Assembly (NCBI GenBank): GCA_038503075.1
Contig: JBCAML010000018.1
Coordinates: forward strand, 434,001-498,000
Origin: Gyromitra esculenta
Taxonomy: Eukaryota > Ascomycota > Pezizomycetes > Pezizales > Discinaceae
Reading direction: 5' to 3'
Length of the DNA: 64,000 nt
In this document: in pieces, positions 19,002-32,356 of the stretch
How positions within the stretch are numbered: position 1 is the first letter of the stretch
Layout: each line of letters opens with the position of its first letter
Notes under the pieces: generated by a model
Database searches by the model: none
What the model saw: the letters and a program-made list of their open reading frames with translations, nothing else
Told to the model about the DNA's origin: nothing
Position numbers and translations under genes: made by a program

Positions 19002-21814
19002 GAGATTTTATGGGGTAGTTGACGTTGTAAGGGTTTGATGAGATAGTTTTGGTCATATTTTAAAAAACTGCGTGAGGAGATGGGTTTTGATGACTCCGGG
19101 AGAGATTATCTATGAAAATTGTTTGAGGGTGATGGACATTTGTTGTTTGGCAAAATTGCTTTGATTGTTTTATTTTCTGTATTTCATGAAACGTATGCAG
19201 ATTGGGCGAATTTGATGAAGGAGGAATTATGAGCTCAGCAATATGCATTTGATTAACCTAGTCCTCCGCTTGGTTTGGTAGTCGATCGTTATGTATTTCC
19301 ATAGGTAATCATTCCATTTATATCTCCCGATATGGAACATATGGCTGTCCCGTTTAAGTGATGTTCCATGATGTATCCCTCCAAACTGATTCCGGGCGAC
19401 CGAAAGTCTAGACCAACACGGATCTGATTCCGAGTATCTGTTTCGACCCTGTAGAAACACCCAAACTGAGCCAGAGACACCCCACCCCCACCCAAGGCGG
19501 CGAAAAAAAGCAACAAACATACGCGTGCTGCAGCCTTAGTAGCATCCAGAATCTTATGAGAACGGATGTCCGTTTACCTTGCCCCAAAACTTGAATCCAT
19601 GGGAGTGTTCGAACAACTTTTGATCGCCGAGGCCATGGAGTATAAGAGTAAAGGAGAGCAGAGGAACCTATAGCTTGTATAACCTGGATACAGAGTGAAA
19701 ACCCCTGACGGGTGGCAGGTACGAGCCACAACACGACCAACACAGCAAAAAAAAAAAAAGCCCACACACACCATGATCTGCGCGACACCAAAAGCCAACA
19801 CCGCTAGAGAAACCTTATCTGCGCCCAAACCCCCAGATCCACATTTCTCGTACGTAATAAGATTCCGAATACCTGGTTTTCAGACCCTTCCTTCCGGCGC
19901 AGGTACTTCCCCCTTGCGTTGATGGTGTCAGGGAATAATGAAATAAAAAATCGATGGCTTCATCCTCCAAGGCCGTCGGCCATCTGTGTATCAATAAGAA
20001 CGACAAAACCTGCAGGTAGCTTTTTCGCCTAGCGTGGGTTGCTGTGCTATCAGTCATTTCTCCGCGGAGGCTGGCTAGGGTTTTTGATATAACATTCGCT
20101 TGTGCCTGTGCTAGCGTTATTTAGCCGCTTGCTAGGTGGAGTATAATACAATACTGGGTATATAGAATGGAAAGAAGACTTGAGGGTTGAAATAAGAGCC
20201 TGGATTGACGCAAGGGCGGAAACTTGGGGGTTTCGACCAGTTTCCGTGACATGATCTGATTGGTTGAGAACGTCAGACCTCTAGGATCTCGAAAATCGAT
20301 AGGTATGGGTCTCGAGAGCAGAAATTTGTTGGCATTTGAAATTCTGAGACCTTTAGAATAACAGCTAGCTACCCTACTGGATCGTGGGTGCATTTGATGT
20401 TTTTAGACAGCCGGAGTTGTAGCTGTACCTAGAGTGTCTGTCCATAGGATCGTGAGTTGTTGTTGTTTCCGGAAGAGCGGGTGTGGCGTTCCCGTGATCC
20501 ACTGATGTTTCGGATAAACAAACATTTTTGATCCCGATGTAAAACAAGATCTAGATGGGACAAACACAGCCTGCCGCATCGAGTATTTGCCTCTGGATGT
20601 CGATAAGATGTAGGTAGGTACATGAAGATAAGATGGATTTCTTGACCCGTCGCATTTGTAGATGAAGCATCTCTCCATGTGGTCCAAGGTAGTAGTGAGC
20701 GATTCATGAATGTCTCCAAAGGATGCATTCAACTCTCTGTACTCGTAATTGACTGACGTTTTTGCTCTGTATACCATACAAAATTGCAAAAAGTGTATAG
20801 GGCACGGGCCCAGCCCGGTGCACAAACGTCAGTCATTTACGTGCACCTGTTCTGCTCTTCACGTACTGTATTCCTGCTATCTACATGTATCCATCATCCA
20901 TCCATCCATCCATCTCCCGTCTATCCCATCCCATTCTGTACTCTATTATCCTCCCCTCTGCTGTCTATCCCATCCTCTTCCGTCCCTCGCTTCACAAACT
21001 GCATACAGTAATCTAGTCCAATCTAGTCCAATCCACTGCTGATGCTGACAACAATAGCTGAATTCCAGGATTCCTCTGCTCAACATGGTAACAAAATCAC
21101 CCTCACAAAGGGCTTGTCTGATGTGCTTTGCTCTGCGCATTAACCCCACCCCGCCTCCCCCCCGATCCCTTTCTGCTATTGGCTAAACAACCATCAAGAA
21201 ATGGAACATGCCGTCGTCATGTTCAGAAATATCAAGAACAAGATGGATGAAGCCAGATGGAGATGGATGGATGAAACGAGGGCTCAGAGTTTCTGCCAGC
21301 CTCACGCATACATCATGTAGGTAACGGGAGCTTTACGTATCTCTCATCTAATCATCTAATCGTCTAATAAGTATTGAGGTCTAAGAACGACGATAGGAAA
21401 AGAAAGAGTCCCCTCATCCATCTTCGTCCAATTCCATTCTCCCTAGTTTTCATTTCTTTTTCCGCCTAGACTGTCTTCAGACTCTTCGTTGGGGGGAGAG
21501 AAAAAGGGAGAATTTTTCCTCTTTCATTCATTCTCTCCTTGACAGCTTTCTCTCCTTGTTTCTCCGGGGAGATTTGTTCCTTCCCTCACTTCCTCGCCTT
21601 TCGCCTGGGATACTCTTTCGGCCAACAATCCCTCCGAAAAACCCTTGTCTAGTTTGGTCATCGTTCGTACCCTCTTCCTCTGAATAGTCAAGATCCATCA
21701 GAAAGAAACACACCGACCCACCCCACCCACGCGATAGGCACGCGAACTAAGTCTCCGAGGATCTTTCTCAAATCTCTCGCTAATCGTCTCCGTCCTTCCC
21801 CGTTTCCTCCACAA
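19002..21814. other. Intergenic, no gene recognised
   Basis: About 2.8 kb without a supportable coding region. There is a TCCA tetranucleotide run near 20895-20915 and related GATGGA-rich tracts near 21240-21275. The last 400 bases are pyrimidine-rich and probably hold the promoter and leader of the Zn2Cys6 gene at 21815. Confidence 0.6.
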
Positions 21815-24653
21815 ATGGTTCAAGACGCCAGTAACGGCGCTGGAGCCTCGGCAGAAGGAGGCACAACCACCAACAATGTCCGCCGCGATAAGAAACTTGT
21901 AGGTGACAGCACCTCTGCACGCCCGTTGAAGCGTCGTTGCGTCAGTAACGCCTGCATCGCGTGTCGGCGGCGAAAGTCAAAGGTGTGTCCTTCTGCACCT
22001 GTACCCCCTTACCCCCTTCCCTTCCTTCCTCCCCGCTTCTCCATGTCTTTCACCTCCGGACCCCTGACTCTGACATAACCCGGGAAAAGTGCGATGGAAA
22101 CACACCAGCATGCGCTGCGTGCGCCTCCGTGTACCACACCGAGTGCGTCTACGACCCGAACTCAGATCACCGACGTAAGGGTGTCTATAAAGCCGACATC
22201 GACAATCTCAAGAACCAAAATTCGACTCTACAAACCCTCATCGAGGCGATCCTGAACTACCCTGAAGACCGTGTTTTTGACCTGGTACAGCAGATCCGTA
22301 CATGCGACTCCCTCGAGGACCTTGCTGATTCGATCATCGCTGAGGGCGCTGGGGATGCGGAAGCGGGATCACCCGATAGCCAGGGCTTCGATGCACCCTC
22401 TGCGGGGAGTGGAAGCGGCAATGGCGATCAACCGATGACTCTAGAGGCGGAATTGAGTGGGAAGATGGGACAACTAAGGATCGAAGACGGTCAGGTACGA
22501 TTCATTGGTGCTACGTCAAATTTGATGTTTGTACCTACGACACGAACAAATGACGATGAAGAGGAGGAGGACGATACGAAAAGGACCGGCGTGGACTTAT
22601 ACGAGAAAAATCCAATTACGACATGGACGAAGGTTACCGATGATGCAGAGTTGATCAATCACCTTGTTACAATGTACTTTGCGTGGCATTACCCGTATTT
22701 TACGACTCTAAGCAAAGACTTGTTCTACAAGGAGTTTGTCCACGGACTACGTGGGTCTTCGCATCATTCCGGGACGGTCTACTGTACATCGTTGCTCGTC
22801 AATGCCATGCTGGCGCTTGGCTGCCATTTTACCTCTGTTCAGGGCTCAAGATCAAACCAGAACGACCCTTGCACCGCTGGCGATCACTTCTTCAAAGAAG
22901 CTAAACGGCTCATCCTTGAAAACGACGAGCATGAGAACCCGAGATTGACGACGGTGCAAGCGTTAGCGCTAATGAGCGTACGGGAGGCAGGCTGTGGACG
23001 GGAGGCAAAGGGATGGGTGTATTCCGGCATGAGCTTCAGAATGGCGATGGACCTAGGACTACACCTAGATCCAAGCTCATTGAAGGAAGCGGTCGGCACT
23101 GGAGGCACTGGAATCAGTGATGAAGAGGTTGACGCGAGACGAGTGACGTTTTGGGGATGCTATCTGTTTGACAAGTGAGTTTTTCTTCCACAAAAACATA
23201 GCTCAGCTAACTCTCTAGATGTTGGAGCAACTACATGGGTCGCATGCCGCAACTGCCCTCATCCATGGTCACCGTCCCCAAACCCGACGTCTTCCCTAGT
23301 GAGGACTCCGACAACTGGCACCCGTACACTGATGCTGGGCACTCTACCACTAACCCACAGCCCTCTCGGATCCGTGCCGTCTCCCTCCGCATCACTATGC
23401 TCTGCGAAATTAGCAACGACATTCTCCTTTCTTTTTACAATCCCACGCCTGGCAGTAACATAGCTGGTGGCGCAACAACTGCTGACGCGTCTGCAACGAT
23501 CGCAAAAGTATTACAGCAAGGCAAAAACAGTGCCGCGGCCGAATTTAAGAAGCTTGGAGAGCTATTCACGCGCCTGGAAGAATGGCGGAAGAAACTTCCT
23601 CCTGAACTTGAAGCTAAGGAGGGATCGCTGCCGAGTGTATTACTCATGCATATGTTCCACCAAACACTCTACATTCATCTTTTCCGTCCGTTCCTAAAAT
23701 TCACCGCTGCTACTACGTCCACCTTGTCCCACCTTGATCCTAAAAAGGCATGTCTTGGCGCTGCTACAACAATGAGTAAGTACCTTCGTTTCTATAAACG
23801 CCGCTATGGCCTCCGACAGATCTGCAACGTCGCCGGATACTTCATCCACTCCGCGTGCACCATCCACCTCCTCAATCTCTCCCAGAAAACTGCGAAACGC
23901 GATATCGCCCAAGGTTTGAAATCACTCGAGGAAATCGGTGAATGCTGGCTTGTTGCCAAACGGGCCCTTATTATCCTTGGCGTCCTCGTTAAAAGATGGC
24001 GGATTGAACTCCCAGAAGAAGCTGAGGGTGTCCTACGGCGATGTTGGTCAGATGGACGCAGGTTCGGCCTCGGAGCCGAGGTCGAGAAGGTTCTTGGTCG
24101 AAGAATGGATAAGGAGAAGAAGCGTCCACAGGAGGCGGCGAACTCACCTCCACCGCCGAGCATGACAAGTGTGTACGGCAATGCTTCGGGTACCCCCTCC
24201 GGTCCGCCTTCGCCAGTTGGCGCTGCCCGTACTATGGCACAGCACCAACAGCCTTACTTCACGTCAACTACAAGTGCACTCTCCACCGATGTGCCCGTAA
24301 CGTCCCCGGTCCCGTCATCGTATTTAAACCAACCGTCTCCTAATCCTATCGCCGGACCTTCTCAGCACCAACAACCCTATTTCACCCAGATTCAGCAGCC
24401 ATATATGAGCTTGAATGCACCATCACCTAGTAGCGCGAGTGCTAGCACGCCACATAGTGTGCTCGATACTACGGACGGATTTACGCAAGATTGGTGGTTT
24501 AGGGATCAGACAGAGTTAGCGAGCGAGCTGGGAGTTGGGATGGGAATGGATTGGGGGTTGGCTTCGCAGGTTGGAAATGTAACACAAGGGAGCCCGGGGC
24601 CGACGCAGGGGGCGGGTGGGTTTGATGGGTTCGGGAATTGGTCGGCACAATGA
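21815..24653 (+). CDS. Zn2Cys6 (GAL4-type) transcription factor
   Basis: Three exons, 21815-21982, 22090-23174 and 23219-24653 (introns 107 and 44 bp, the second GTGAGT...CTCTAG), encode about 895 residues. The binuclear zinc cluster CX2CX6CX6CX2CX7C (CIACRRRKSK, then CDGNTPACAACASVYHTEC) lies at about residues 49-77 and is split by intron 1. Next is a linker with a short coiled-coil (GVYKADIDNLKNQNSTLQTL). The fungal_trans middle homology domain follows (TMYFAWHYPYFTTLSKDLFYKEF, then GMSFRMAMDLGLHLD, CYLFDKCWSNYMGRMPQLP). The C-terminus is long and rich in Pro, Ser and Gln. The protein should bind CGG triplets as a dimer in the nucleus. Its targets are unknown. No other gene lies within 2.8 kb upstream or 4.5 kb downstream, so no cluster role can be assigned by position. 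Confidence 0.93.
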
Positions 24654-27600
24654 GTGGAGGCGGGTGCGAGGTTAAAATAAAATAGGATGAACAACACATG
24701 ATGAAATGGTGTATGGTGTAGGGTTTCTTGGGAGTACTTTTATGGGTTTATGGTTTATTTTTTTGGACCCGTATGGATAGCATTTTTCTGGTTCCGCTGT
24801 TTTCCTTCTGGTTATATCTGTATTACCAAGTCTGTCTGAAGTTATATACTTTGTGTTATTATAAGATAGTATTTTTACGATCCTTTATTTATTTTCGGTT
24901 GCTTGTCATATTCTCGTTTTTTGTTGGGTGGTGGATGTGGGATCTTATAGGGTACTGGGACTGAATAAAAGCGGGGGCTCACGCATGAGAAACTATAGCT
25001 CTTCGTATATTATAGGTACTTCTGCTAGGATCTTCGTGACATCTATATAAAACTAAGGTTTGGATTTACGGTACCAGGCCGATTGCGAAGCTGCTGTTTA
25101 GGATAAGTTGCTTCTTGATGCTATTATCAACCCTGAGACCCCTTGTTGTAGTGATTGGCGAGTGAGCCTATGAGCCTGACGAAATGGAGGTAGGTTAGAT
25201 GTAAATGTTTCACTAGTAACACCCTAATTTTTATACAAAGTTTTGTCTCCCAACCGGCCATCAGTCTAAGTTTACTCGTTAGTTACAGTTCTATCCGGAT
25301 CTATTCAAAATTCCATAGTTACCACCTTATCCTTTCATTCGCAGGACATATCTTCAAACCCGTTATGGGATTGTTATCCATGCACCATAAATTTTCTCGC
25401 ATTTGCACAGAAATAAGAATTAGATATTAATAGTCCTTTATCTTCCAATCAACCCGCTATAACACCGACTTTAAAGAGGGTGTATGGAATGCAGCTTTGA
25501 ATATTTGAAACTTGGAATTTCGTCATCACCTATCACTTGCACTTGAACTGTGTATTTTTTTTGGTTTCGTTATTTAATCGGCATGCACTCCGTTAAAGTG
25601 TGCTGTCTGCTACTATCGTCTGTTTTTATCATGTTGTGTTGAATTGCTGAGGCCTGGAGGGGACCTTTTGGAGCTGAGGTGGGTTTTATGGTATCTTGCG
25701 ATCCTGTACATATAGATGTTTCGGATCAACGGTGTGGGTTCGGGAGCGGGGCAATAGCGGGGTAATTCAGCGCATGGGGATTCTGGAATAGCTTTGCCGG
25801 TAGCATGCAGTTGAATGAAACCGATTAGCCTTTTCTTGGACTCCAATAGCTTTCCTTTCCATATATCAGATGCGCGAGTGATCATCCATGACTAAATGTT
25901 ACATGCTGGAGCAGTGCGCACCCAGTTCCGCCAAATTCGATGCAACAGTTTAGTTTAAATTCAATCTTGAAACTATAACTCTTAGTCACGATTTAATCGA
26001 ATCGAATTGCTCACTCGGATCGATAAATTGCACTTAGACAGAGTTCTTCCCTGCAATGTCGTGAATGCTGGATCCCAGATCTGGCAATGGTAGTAATTGA
26101 AATAGCTTTGCATCTAAGATTCCTACAGCCGTTTGGGGTTGAAACATTCTGTGCACCATAGATATACTAATGTAGATAATCGATCCCAATCGATATCGAT
26201 ACGCAGGCAGATTAAATATATCAAAATTTATGCCCAAAGTCTGCGGCTATTCAATCGGAAACCCACCACGATGGATGCCGACTAGAACTACCTAGCTGGA
26301 TCAAGTGACATGATATTTGACGTGACAATAGGCTACCAGAGTTTTCTATATACCACAAGAATTACAAAACCATATCAATTAACGTGCATGGTGCATGTTG
26401 TAAGGCAAAGAAAAAAATTGGTCATGATCTCCCAATAAAACCCATAGAGTTTCTAATCACCATTGAGCAGCTTCGGATTAACTTGCAGCTTTTCCTTTGC
26501 AATAGCTACATGAGCTCCGCGTACAACTAACCGAGAGAGCTAGAACAAGCATCTGCTGATCGTAATAATAACAGTGATGATAACCCTTCGAATGCAACCC
26601 CGCAATATGCAATCCCAGGTTTGCATGCGGACAAGCGCCTGTTTACGATACCATGATCCAGTTTCAAACAGGTCTAATCGAATTTGAGGTTTATGTGCTC
26701 GTATTTCGGTGGCGTTGGCCACAATTGTGATTGCGTAAAGCTACGCGTTCAGCACTACAGTACATGCAGATCTGGCCTACATGTATTTCTACGAAGGCGC
26801 TTAAGACTTAGGAATATGAGTAGCTGCTATATATGACATAGCGGGCTTGATCTGAAACTGGCCAACCAGTCATCAGAATGGCTGATTAGCTGCCAATTGA
26901 TACTCACCACAATTCATAATTCTAATGGTTGTATGCATCAAATTCAATTGTAAACCTCACACACTCCCCCCTAGCTCCCTAGCCCTAAGTACCATTCTGG
27001 CGATACAAACAGACGGAAATCCAATATTAATAAATAAATAGGAAAAGATAATTATACTCGCTAAGAATATACGAATCGGAGTTATATCTCCGTGGGGGAG
27101 GAAAACTTCGTGGGCTTGATATTTGTTTGCATATGTCCATCATATCATGCATGGCTAAGCTACTGAAACGACGTTTCTAAAGATTTACCAGGGAGAGTAA
27201 GTTCGTCTCCCTACTGCCTGAAAGTTTATATGCACTCTAGGGAGCTGGTGACATAACTTTCCGAATTGGAACAGTTTTTGTATGTCTCCGGTCATCGAGA
27301 TGATGGGATGGTTTGCTTTTTTATGAAAGTGTCGTATACCGTAATACTTCAGCAATAACAAACAGGACTATGGGGTGAAAGAAATCCTCAGATTGGTTGA
27401 ATGTGTATTGTGGCTCAATTATAGCCAATAAGTAATTAAGCATTAATGTGCACAGTCTCTCTCGGTTAATCGACGAAACAGAGGGAATTGACGAGCAGGG
27501 GCGTGGATTACCAAGGAAATTTTTTTTTCCTCGGTGTCTATCAGTAGCTAAGTACCCAACTTTCGCCTTTACAGACCCCTTGTTCGTTAATGTCCTGTTT

Positions 27601-29205
27601 CGCCGAGTACTACGGGTACGTGCCGGGGTAAGTCTATCACTGGGTGGCGGTGCAGTACTTCTCCTGAGGAGCCCAAGCTTGCCTAAATCTCCCAATACTA
27701 CCAATTAACCTAGGCTGATACTTAGTCCATAGTATCTTCCAGTCGTTAGAAAGTTTCTATCAGATCTCTTGGGGAGTTGTGGGCTGCTCCTTCCTTTCCT
27801 TCCTTTCCTTCCGCCGAGAGCGCCGAGAGCTCGCCCTCTAAGACTTCGCACAGGCCTCCGGTCGAGCACCGGAGCGCATACATATTAGGAAACCATTTCC
27901 AACATAACTGATGCTTGGTTTCTCGAGTGATATTTGATGATCCTGATATTTCGTAATGAACTTTCCGGGTTATTCAAATGAACCACATAAGTAACTTATA
28001 AGGTTTTACGTACCTAGGCTGAGAATTTTTGGTTGCCCAAGCTGGTATTAGTTGTAACCCGACACAGTGCATTAGATCTGTGTAATTACCTTCCAATAAC
28101 GAAAGGTTTGGTACGGGAGTGATGTGCGACTTAAAACATCTTCAAAATGAATGTTGTCTGTAAGAGTCGTAGTTGACCAGCGAGGAAGCGTGGTTTGGAA
28201 GCTCAACAAACGCAGATTACATGTTTAAGCTGTACAATAAGTACATGTAGTTATTGTGCAAATCTGTTATTTGTGCAACTACGCTGACCAGCAACCCCAT
28301 GCAACTATATTGTGTTAATCAAAGGCAAGGCTTATAGCTTAGTACGTTTGAACATGACTTGGGTTTGTCATGTGAAACCCTGTCTAAATGGCTCAAGTCC
28401 TTGATTCTTATCAACATCTCCGATGGTTTAGTGATTTAACTCTTGCTAATTCTAACCTAATGTGTGAGGGCAATACGTTCCCAAAGGCACGATGTCGTGT
28501 TTCAAATATAGAAACTGAATTATAATATGCATATGGTGATGGTACCGCCTTGGAGCTCCGGCATCACTAATTATCTTTATATCTACTAGCTAATATGACC
28601 TTTTTTGCTTAGTCACCTTTTCGTCCCGTGACTAAATAGCTAAAGGTTCAACTCCTCTCCCCCACAATATCCTTCTTACATGTAGTTCATTGGTTTTGTC
28701 GTCTCCTACATGACGGCACTGTGAACCACACACATCTTTTGCACATATTTGGCGCACATTTTATACACACCGACTACTTGGGATGTGCACTTCGCGTAGT
28801 TAGGTTTAGTATGCTGCATACGCATTGCCCATTGTATCGTAGTGTACGTCAGACAGGGCTTAGGAAGCAGATTAGCATTTCGCAATTAATAGGTCTCTGA
28901 AGAATTAAAACCACAAGGTCAAAGAGGCATTGGAAGCGACCGGGGAATTCGAAGGGGCATCAGCAAAGTTACCGGCCCGTAAGCGGTGTATAACTACCCA
29001 AAGCACACACCCTACAGAGATAAATGCAAGAAAGCTGGCGATAGGGCTCCCGCTTACTCGAGCAAGGCCAGGGATTATTAGCCTGACCAGCCCTAGTTAC
29101 AAAGTTGCCTATCTATGTCGGTGCATACCGAGTGCTTGTCTCTGATCAATATACAAAAAGAATACCCTCCACATTAATCCAACATATATCTACAGGTGCC
29201 TCGTT
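24654..29205. other. Intergenic, no gene recognised
   Basis: About 4.5 kb. Frames are short, and none shows a domain, a signal peptide followed by a consistent exon chain, or codon patterns like its neighbours. There is a CT-rich repeat (CTTTC/CTTCC units) near 27787-27812. The segment 29146-29205 is probably the 3' UTR of the dioxygenase gene on the minus strand. Confidence 0.55.
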
Positions 29206-30777
29206 TTAAAACTGTTGTCCTTTAAAGCTCTTCAATCCCAAAGCCTCCCTCCGAGACTTAGAATTGGGGTTAAAGCTTGGCTTTTCCCCAAGACTGACAA
29301 CTCTATCACCTGTTCTTATACCACCCAACTCCAGATAGTCATCGGTAGCTGTATGGAAAACACTGCGATTATCCCAAATAGCTAAATCGGCGCCTTTCTC
29401 GTTTTGACCCCATTTAAATCTTTATACCACACCTTTCGTCAGCCTCCCCTTGAAGACCTTAGGGCGAGACACAGTAGAATTAAATGTACTCACCGAACTT
29501 GCAGATCATGGTTCTCGCTGATGTGGCGGAAGAGGTAGCTCAGCACGTTGTCTGATTCGTCTTTTGTAAGTTCGTTGATGCGGCGAGTGAAACCCTTATT
29601 CACAAACAGCCCTGTAATTTCGTGTAATTTTAGCACAATCCCACATCTCTAGCGAGGGATCGAATTTCAAAATTACCTTTCCATCCGGTCACCGGGTTTG
29701 TACGAATTACTGGATGCACGGCCGTGAGATCGGTCCCTTGATTTTCTGGGGCTCCACGGTTGTCACGGATCTTGAAGCCGCCTCGGTCTGCAATCTCGTT
29801 AAAGCGGTCGGCGTTGTGAGTTGCTGTCAGGCCTTCGAGAAATCTCTGGTAGGCTGGTGATAGACGGTCGTATGCCTAGATATTTTCGTTCAGTATATAT
29901 GCTACCTGGATGCTGGAGCTAGGTTGCTAGTTACCTCGTATGCAGATGCCTAAAGTGTGCTGTTGGGGAGTGTTATGCACTTAGCCATGCGTCTTTCATT
30001 AAGAGAGTACAGAGACTACTTACTCTCCACCTGTGACTAGGAGGGTGTGTAGTTTGAAAATCGCATCTGCTCTTGTGTTAGCTGGGTCGTGAGACTGCTA
30101 CTATTTCGAGTTAGCAAGCTTACAATCACTAGGGACTTGCTCAAAAGTTATATCTGCATGCTAGATCATTGAAACAGAATATTAATTTTGAATCATTGAG
30201 GGGATTGGGGGTTTGAGGGCTAATCTAGTTCTCACCCAACCGCTGCTTGCTAGTTGTGATCTTTCTTTCTCGCCATAGTAAAGCTTTTTCTTCCCTTCCG
30301 AGCTAATAACAGAGATCTGGTCCCCAAGCTCCGAATACTATTCTCTAGCTATCAGCCACAGAATCCGTGTCGATCACACGCACGAAGGCACTTTACCTCT
30401 CTGGTAAGCGGATGCACATGCAGTCCGCTAGTGTCAGGTTTTCCACTCAATTCCCCTAGTTTTCGACCCAGCGTCTTTTGTTGTTCGAGCTCGAGCTCTT
30501 GTGCTCGGAAGAACGCAGCCCCTCTACTAGAAACAAGGATAGCCAGGTCTCGAATCAAATCATCGGCGTTGGGAGCCTCGAGGAGATCCTTAATTTGCAC
30601 GTCACGAGCGAATTCTGTCCCAATCACGGGAGTGACATCGAATTTCTCATATCCGTCTAGAGAGCCAGAAGACTTGAGAGGCGAAGAGTTTTTATTCCGC
30701 GGCTCGGGGAGAGAGGCGAGGTGAAATTTGGAGACGAGAGTGTTGGTCAATGATTCGGTTGCCGTAGTCGTGGTCAT
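29206..30777 (-). pseudogene. TauD-type Fe(II)/2-oxoglutarate dioxygenase with one in-frame TAG
   Basis: Eight exons can be placed, all phase-consistent: 30397-30777, 30236-30337, 30124-30160, 30024-30066, 29935-29959, 29677-29875, 29494-29611, 29206-29419 (1119 nt, 372 codons plus stop). The product is a fungal TauD/TfdA family enzyme: ELSGKPDTSGLHVHPLTRE, QISVISSE, metal ligands HAD (exon 3 start) and the distal His in SVFHTATDDY, 2-oxoglutarate region GDRVVSLGEKP. The family hydroxylates substrates such as taurine and other sulfonates or amino-acid derivatives. Exon 5 reads GAC ACA CTT TAG GCA, where relatives have Trp (TGG). The TAG is at 29950-29952, codon 191. Everything else is intact, so it is either a young pseudogene, a readthrough case or a sequencing error. 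Confidence 0.85.
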
Positions 30778-32356
30778 CGTGACGGATTTTGAAGATCTTG
30801 TGTCGCAATTGTGGGGTGGGAGCTCTCTAAGAGGGGCTTATATGGAGAATTTATATGAAAAAAAATGGCACCTAATAGATTCTCTTACTTCCACGAATGA
30901 AGTTTGTGATATTCCAAGTTCTTGCGTGCTTCGGATCATGAATCGCTAAATATCATGGCAGCTCTAGCTCTAGGTAATCCCGACCACCCCACGCTTGGGA
31001 TTCGGCAATCGCTGTAGTCCATCTAAGTCGGTTATCTGCGAAAGTTTGTGTTGCTCGTGGATACTTGGAATTGACTTGAGTGACGCGATCCATAAACCCC
31101 ATCACGGAATATGATATTTATAAGACAATGACATCCCTACCATGTGGGGAGTTCGAGTAGCCCTCTTATCGCAATGAACAGATAAAAGCACAAGGATTGG
31201 ATTTAAGCTAAGGTCAAGAAGAAAAATTAGGAGCTTGAGTTTATAGTTATAAGTATCTAAATAGGTAAAGATATGTCATCCTCTAGAAGCATGTTTTGTT
31301 CACGCTATAACTTCTGCTGCATGTGGCATTCTTGCATGTACATAAATAAAACAACGGAACAATGATCCAACAAAAAAAAAAAAGCATCCTCTAGAGGCAG
31401 ATCACGTCAAGTTAGAGAAGATACCGGCGTGCGGCAAGTAGAATTTGATACTCCCGATCGCCAAAATATCACCCAATTAGTATAAATGGCTGTCGATACA
31501 TGTATGTATCTTCTCCAAGAGGAAGAGGAGGGGCATAACCCTAAACACTAATACAACCCAGAACGGCGAAGTAAATTAGTAGATGTCAGGGCCCGCTAGC
31601 AATAATATCTAGTCCAACGGATAGAGTCGCTTATGTCATTTAAATTTAACTTGGAGTTAACGCTACCACCGCTACCAAAGTCATTTCTCGTGTAATTCTA
31701 ATCGCCCACACTAGTACTAGTTATACACATATATACCTAGATCAATGTAATCCGTAATAGACATCCCCAGCTTCATTGAACTTCTAGTGGTTAGGTTGAA
31801 GAAATCGCTACTATATGAGTAACTACTGCTGACATCAGACGCTAAGCCAAGAGCGGTACTAATATATAAGGAATGTGACATTAACTAACCCGAAGAAAGG
31901 CATAGAGCCACCGCAGTAGTAGTACAGTAATATACAGTATGTGTAAGTTCCTAACCTAATAGAACGCATACTCACACGTGGATTCGATCGAGCCAACAAC
32001 AGCTGCAGAAGGAGAGACATGACAGCCATAACCGTGGAAGAAAGGTCCTGGGCCCTAGAAGCGCTAAACTAGACTACATAGCGGGCATTCTACTTCAGCC
32101 GCGGTTTATAGCAACTGCTCAAGATTCTCTCAGTCCCCCCCAAAATCAGGCACCGAGAAAACCGAGTGATGATCCATGAATTCACCAATAATGCGACTAG
32201 TTCATCTGCGGCTTTTTCCGTTTCCCCGCAAAATTGTAAGGGTTAGGGTTATTCCCCGCTCCCATCGAGATATCAGGCTTTCTTTCTTATCCGTGCTTCT
32301 TCAACGTATAACCCTATGCCCAGCATAAGTCAACCACCCCTCTCCACGTCTTCAAA
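30778..32356. other. Intergenic between divergent dioxygenase and transaldolase-family genes
   Basis: About 1.6 kb with no gene seen. It contains the upstream regions of both flanking genes. There is an A-run near 31371-31383. Sequence just before ATG 32357 is pyrimidine-rich, as expected for a fungal leader. Confidence 0.55.

Noticed and set aside
20403..20825. 140-codon minus-strand frame
   Set aside because: Composition is irregular, the start is not a well-placed ATG, and no protein family is recognised.
29935..29949. 15-nt microexon (ASAYE) that would bypass the TAG in the dioxygenase gene
   Set aside because: Using the TTTAG acceptor puts the exon out of frame with exon 4; only the 25-nt exon containing TAG keeps phase.
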